Positions 15,869-18,844 of a DNA stretch of 18,844 nt are shown in pieces. Numbering within the stretch: position 1 is the first letter of the stretch; each line of letters begins with the position of its first letter. The stretch is from assembly GCF_949292005.1 (NCBI RefSeq), contig NZ_CASEXV010000037.1, positions 1 through 18,844 of the forward strand, written 5' to 3'. The position numbers and the translations under genes were made by a program. The DNA is from an uncultured Bifidobacterium sp. Lineage in GTDB: Bacteria > Actinomycetota > Actinomycetes > Actinomycetales > Bifidobacteriaceae. A model generated the notes under the pieces. That model had not been told where the DNA came from. It saw nothing but the letters and a program-made list of their open reading frames with translations, and did not search any database.

Positions 15869-16138
15869 GTGGCATTGACGGCTGAGGACAAGAACAGCAT
15901 CATCTCCGAATACGCGACACATGAGGGCGACACGGGATCCCCGGAGGTTCAGGTCGCGCTGCTGAGCCGCAGGATCGCCGATCTGACTGAGCACCTCAAG
16001 GAGCATCCGCACGATCATCATTCGCGTCGTGGACTGCTGCTGATGGTCGGTCAGCGTCGTCGTCTGCTGGACTATCTCAAGCGGGTGGACATCAATAGAT
16101 ACCGTTCGCTGATTGAGCGTCTGGGATTGCGTCGATAA
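15869..16138 (+). CDS. rpsO: 30S ribosomal protein S15
   Basis: An 89-residue protein, the exact usual size of S15. It binds 16S rRNA in the platform of the small subunit and helps start its assembly. The family motifs DTGSPEVQVA (21-30) and HDHHSRRGLL (48-57) are present, followed by the basic helix with GQRRRLLDYL (61-70). The start is GTG 15869, 5 bases after a near-perfect AAAGGAGG. An in-frame ATG at 15833 would add 12 residues and has no such site, so it is not used. A strong terminator follows directly, before pnp, the usual rpsO neighbour in bacteria. Confidence 0.98.
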   Translation: MALTAEDKNSIISEYATHEGDTGSPEVQVALLSRRIADLTEHLKEHPHDHHSRRGLLLMVGQRRRLLDYLKRVDINRYRSLIERLGLRR

Positions 16139-16143
16139 GACTT

Positions 16144-16185
16144 CGGCTCCCGGGTGGACTTCCACCCGGGAGCCGTTTCTCGTTT
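16144..16185 (+). terminator. Intrinsic terminator after rpsO
   Basis: A 14-bp perfect stem (16144-16157 with 16162-16175) closes a 4-base ACTT loop and begins 6 bases after the rpsO stop. It is followed by GTTTCTCGTTT, which is T-rich though interrupted. The stem is long and GC-rich enough to stop or strongly attenuate transcription into pnp. In other bacteria an rpsO-pnp intergenic hairpin is an RNase III target, so processing is an alternative role. Confidence 0.88.
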
Positions 16186-16230
16186 CAGGGGCGGTTTTAT
16201 CCCGGCAGGACTCCCAAGGTCTGTCGGGGG

Positions 16231-16239
16231 TGCGATAAT
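16231..16239 (+). promoter_or_regulatory. Candidate extended -10 promoter of pnp
   Basis: TGCGATAAT fits the extended -10 pattern TGn followed by a one-mismatch TATAAT (GATAAT at 16234-16239). It lies downstream of the rpsO terminator, where pnp would need its own promoter. The resulting leader would be about 170 bases. No convincing -35 box is present, which is tolerated for extended -10 promoters. Confidence 0.45.
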
Positions 16240-16252
16240 GCAAACGCTGAGG

Positions 16253-16363
16253 GGACTCCCCGGGACGGGGTGTCCGCAAACATGAGGAATGACATCTGAC
16301 ATACGAGGGTCGCGGTCGGGTATGCCGCGCGATTATGGCACCGGAGGCTGCCGGGCGTCAGAT
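16253..16363 (+). other. Structured pnp leader (candidate post-transcriptional control element)
   Basis: Several complementary arms are visible. GGACTCCCC (16253-16261) pairs with GGGGTGTCC (16267-16275) apart from one central T-T mismatch. ATCTGAC (16294-16300) pairs exactly with GTCAGAT (16357-16363) and could close a larger domain. Within that domain ATAC/GTAT (16301-16304 with 16320-16323) and GGCA/TGCC (16337-16340 with 16349-16352) could form two smaller hairpins, a three-way junction. The fold is drawn by hand and no energy was computed. pnp leaders are autoregulated through RNA structure in enterobacteria; whether that holds here is inference. Confidence 0.35.
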
Positions 16364-16416
16364 CACCATGTGGGTATCAGAGGATAAGAAAACAGAACAA
16401 CAAAAGGAGGAACCCA

Positions 16417-18844
16417 GTGGAGGGTCCCGAAATCAAGGCCGTTGAGGCCGTTATAGACAATGGGTCGTTTGGCACGCGCACGCTGCGCTTCGAGACGGGA
16501 AGGCTTGCCCAGCAGGCCGATGGGGCGGTCGCCGCCTATCTCGACGATGACTCCATGGTGTTGTCCACCACGACGGCGGGATCGAGCCCCAAGGAGAACT
16601 ACGATTTCTTCCCGCTCACCGTCGATGTGGAGGAGAAGATGTACGCCGCCGGGAAGATTCCGGGGTCGTTCTTCCGCCGTGAGGGGCGCCCCTCGACGGA
16701 CGCCATTCTGGCCTGCCGCATCATCGATCGCCCGCTTCGCCCGCTGTTCCCGCACACGCTGCGCAATGAGGTCCAGGTAGTCGAGACCGTTCTTGCCGTG
16801 AATCCCGAGGATTCCTACGACATGATCGCGCTCAACGCCGCTTCTGCGTCCACGCTCATCTCCGGACTGCCCTTCGAAGGGCCGGTCTCCGGCGTGCGCT
16901 TGGCGCTGGTTGATGGACAGTGGGTCGCATTCCCGACGTGGACCGAACGCGACAAGGCCGTGTTCGAGCTTGTCGTCGCCGGGCGTGTGGTGGAGAACGG
17001 CGATGTCGCCATCGCCATGATCGAGGCAGGAGCCGGCAAGAACGCTTGGCACCTCATCTATGACGAGGGCCAGACCAAGCCTGATGAGGAGGTCGTGGCC
17101 GGCGGAATCGAAGCGGCCAAGCCCTTCATCAAGGTCATCTGCGAGGCGCAGGACAAGCTCAAGGAACTCGCCGCGAAGCCCACGAAGGACTTCCAGCTCT
17201 TCCCCGAGTACACCGACGCGCTGTATTCACGAATCGACGAGATCGCCCACAAGGACCTTGACGAGGCGCTGTCGATCGCGGAGAAGCTTCCCCGTCAGGA
17301 GCGCATTCACGAGATCAAGGAGTCCGTGCGCGCGGCCATCGCCGATGAGTTCACCGACATGGACGCCGCCGAGAAGGACAAGGAGCTGGGCAACGCCTTC
17401 AAGGAGCTTCAGCGCCAGATCGTCCGTCGCCGCATCCTGACCGAGGATTTCCGTATCGACGGTCGTGGGCTTCGCGATATCCGCACGTTGTCGGCCGAGG
17501 CCGACATCGTCCCGCGGGTTCACGGCTCGGCTCTGTTCCAGCGCGGCGAGACCCAGATTCTTGGCGTCACCACGCTGAACATGCTCAAGATGGAGCAGCA
17601 GGTCGACTCTCTGTCCGGCCCTCAGACCAAGCGGTACATGCATAATTACGAGATGCCGCCATTCTCGACCGGCGAGACGGGTCGTGTGGGGTCGCCCAAG
17701 CGCCGTGAGATCGGTCATGGGGCCCTCGCAGAGAAGGCCATCGTTCCTGTGCTCCCCAGCCGTGAGGAGTTCCCCTACGCCATCCGCCAGGTCTCCGAGG
17801 CCATCGGATCCAACGGATCAACGTCGATGGGATCCGTCTGCGCGTCCACGCTGTCGCTTCTCGCCGCCGGAGTTCCGCTGAAGGCTCCTGTGGCGGGCAT
17901 CGCCATGGGTCTGGTCTCGGGCGAAGTCGACGGACAGCATGTCTTCAAGACGCTCACGGATATCCTCGGTGCCGAGGACGCTTTCGGCGACATGGACTTC
18001 AAGGTCGCGGGAACGTCTGAGTTCATCACCGCCCTGCAGCTTGACACCAAGCTCGACGGGATTCCCGCCGACATTCTGGCCGCCGCCCTGCAGCAGGCCA
18101 AGGAGGCCCGTGCGACCATCCTCGATGTGATCACCGAGTGCATCGACGGACCCGCAGAGATGAGCCCCTATGCGCCGCGGATCATCACCACGACGGTCCC
18201 GATCGAGAAAATCGGCGAGATCATCGGGCCCAAGGGCAAGATGATCAACAAGATCCAGGAGGACACCGGCGCCGAGGTCGCGATCGAGGATGACGGAACC
18301 GTCTTCATCTCCTCCGAGGGTGGCGAGGCCGCTCAGAAGGCCAAGGAGATCATCGACTCCATCGCCAACCCGCATGTTCCGGAAGCGGGTGAGACGTACA
18401 AGGGCAAGGTCGTGAAGACCACCAGCTTCGGCGCCTTCGTCAACCTCACCCCCGGAACGGATGGGCTGCTGCACATCTCGCAGATTCGCAATCTGGCCGG
18501 TGGCGAGCGCATTGATGCCGTCGAGGATGTCCTCAAGGAGGGAGATGACGTCGAGGTCGTCGTTCAGGGAGTTGATGACCGTGGCAAGATCTCGCTCGCC
18601 GTTCCCGGGTTCGAGGATCAGGAGCAGTCGGCTCCCCGCGGTGGACGTGACCGTGCTGACCATGGTGACCGTGGTGATCGTGGTGACCGTGGTGGGTACC
18701 GTGGCCGCTCGGATCGTGACGATCGCAACGATCGGGGAGACAGGTACGAGGATCGTCCCCGCCGCCGCTCTTCCGACCATGACGACCATGAGCGCCATGA
18801 GCGCCGTGACCGTAGGAATGACCGGAATCCGCGTTACGCCGCCG
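16417..18844 (+). CDS. pnp: Polyribonucleotide nucleotidyltransferase (PNPase), 3' end outside window
   Basis: At least 809 residues with no stop before the right edge. PNPase degrades RNA 3' to 5' with phosphate and can also add tails; some actinobacterial PNPases make guanosine pentaphosphate. The first RNase PH domain carries FFRREGRPS (85-93). A helical linker follows, then the second, catalytic RNase PH domain with ED at 520-521 and GDMDFKVAG from 524. The KH domain has GPKG at 604-607 and the S1 domain spans about 660-730, with GLLHISQI. From about 739 the chain becomes an Arg/Asp/Gly/His-rich repetitive tail. GTG 16417 has AAAAGGAGG 6 bases upstream. It follows rpsO but has a terminator between and a candidate promoter of its own. 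Confidence 0.97.
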   Translation, partial: MEGPEIKAVEAVIDNGSFGTRTLRFETGRLAQQADGAVAAYLDDDSMVLSTTTAGSSPKENYDFFPLTVDVEEKMYAAGKIPGSFFRREGRPSTDAILACRIIDRPLRPLFPHTLRNEVQVVETVLAVNPEDSYDMIALNAASASTLISGLPFEGPVSGVRLALVDGQWVAFPTWTERDKAVFELVVAGRVVENGDVAIAMIEAGAGKNAWHLIYDEGQTKPDEEVVAGGIEAAKPFIKVICEAQDKLKELAAKPTKDFQLFPEYTDALYSRIDEIAHKDLDEALSIAEKLPRQERIHEIKESVRAAIADEFTDMDAAEKDKELGNAFKELQRQIVRRRILTEDFRIDGRGLRDIRTLSAEADIVPRVHGSALFQRGETQILGVTTLNMLKMEQQVDSLSGPQTKRYMHNYEMPPFSTGETGRVGSPKRREIGHGALAEKAIVPVLPSREEFPYAIRQVSEAIGSNGSTSMGSVCASTLSLLAAGVPLKAPVAGIAMGLVSGEVDGQHVFKTLTDILGAEDAFGDMDFKVAGTSEFITALQLDTKLDGIPADILAAALQQAKEARATILDVITECIDGPAEMSPYAPRIITTTVPIEKIGEIIGPKGKMINKIQEDTGAEVAIEDDGTVFISSEGGEAAQKAKEIIDSIANPHVPEAGETYKGKVVKTTSFGAFVNLTPGTDGLLHISQIRNLAGGERIDAVEDVLKEGDDVEVVVQGVDDRGKISLAVPGFEDQEQSAPRGGRDRADHGDRGDRGDRGGYRGRSDRDDRNDRGDRYEDRPRRRSSDHDDHERHERRDRRNDRNPRYAA
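18664..18690 (+). repeat. 9-bp tandem repeat encoding GDR units in the PNPase tail
   Basis: Three back-to-back units GGTGACCGT, GGTGATCGT, GGTGACCGT encode GDR-GDR-GDR. Degenerate copies flank them on both sides (GACCGTGCTGACCATGGT upstream; GGTGGGTACCGTGG downstream). The frame is kept, and synonymous change in the middle unit shows the array is not brand new. The encoded tail is highly charged and surely disordered. Confidence 0.75.

Noticed and set aside
17818..18798. 326-codon minus-strand frame opposite the pnp 3' part
   Set aside because: Its Val/Thr-rich start is the mirror of the GDR repeats in PNPase, and it has no motif of its own.
1..18844. Mobile element, prophage, CRISPR array, toxin-antitoxin or defence system
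   Set aside because: No transposase, integrase, terminal repeats, regularly spaced repeats or defence genes are visible; every large frame is explained by core metabolism, translation or RNA decay genes, apart from one unassigned membrane protein.

Overview
This window comes from a high-GC Gram-positive actinobacterium, most probably a member of the Bifidobacteriaceae. The evidence is a single giant type I fatty acid synthase gene with its own acpS directly behind it, an actinobacterial two-subunit acyl-CoA carboxylase just upstream, a bioY biotin transporter gene, a BirA C-terminus at the left edge, and an rpsO-pnp pair at the right edge. All of it reads as core chromosome. I see no transposase, integrase, phage gene, CRISPR array or compositional island.

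Layout from left to right: the C-terminus of birA (+, start outside the window); bioY (-, convergent with birA); a 319-base divergent control region; an acyl-CoA carboxylase alpha subunit (biotin carboxylase plus biotin carrier, +); the carboxyltransferase beta subunit, which starts 2 bases after the alpha stop; a 149-base leader; fas (3146 codons, AT-ER-DH-MPT-ACP-KR-KS); acpS, overlapping fas by ATGA; tRNA-Gly(TCC); an unrecognised five-helix membrane protein; rpsO with a strong terminator; and pnp, which runs off the right edge.

The left three quarters form one functional chain. BioY imports biotin and BirA attaches it to the carrier lysine of the carboxylase. The carboxylase makes malonyl-CoA, which Fas uses to build acyl chains, and AcpS loads the phosphopantetheine arm on the Fas ACP domain. 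The residue after GGAY in the carboxyltransferase is Ile405, which favours acetyl-CoA as substrate and fits a supply role for Fas. The right quarter is translation and RNA turnover.

I did not find a previously undescribed system. The items most worth a second look are regulatory: the carboxylase alpha gene has no Shine-Dalgarno and its start codon lies inside a perfect inverted repeat that also covers a -10-like TAATAC; a perfect 9-bp-arm palindrome surrounds a TATAAT box over the acpS stop and upstream of tRNA-Gly; and the pnp leader can fold into a long structure. Two protein-level oddities are an in-frame 18-bp tandem repeat in a Fas linker and an RGD-type repetitive tail on PNPase. Promoter and operator calls rest on reading motifs by eye.
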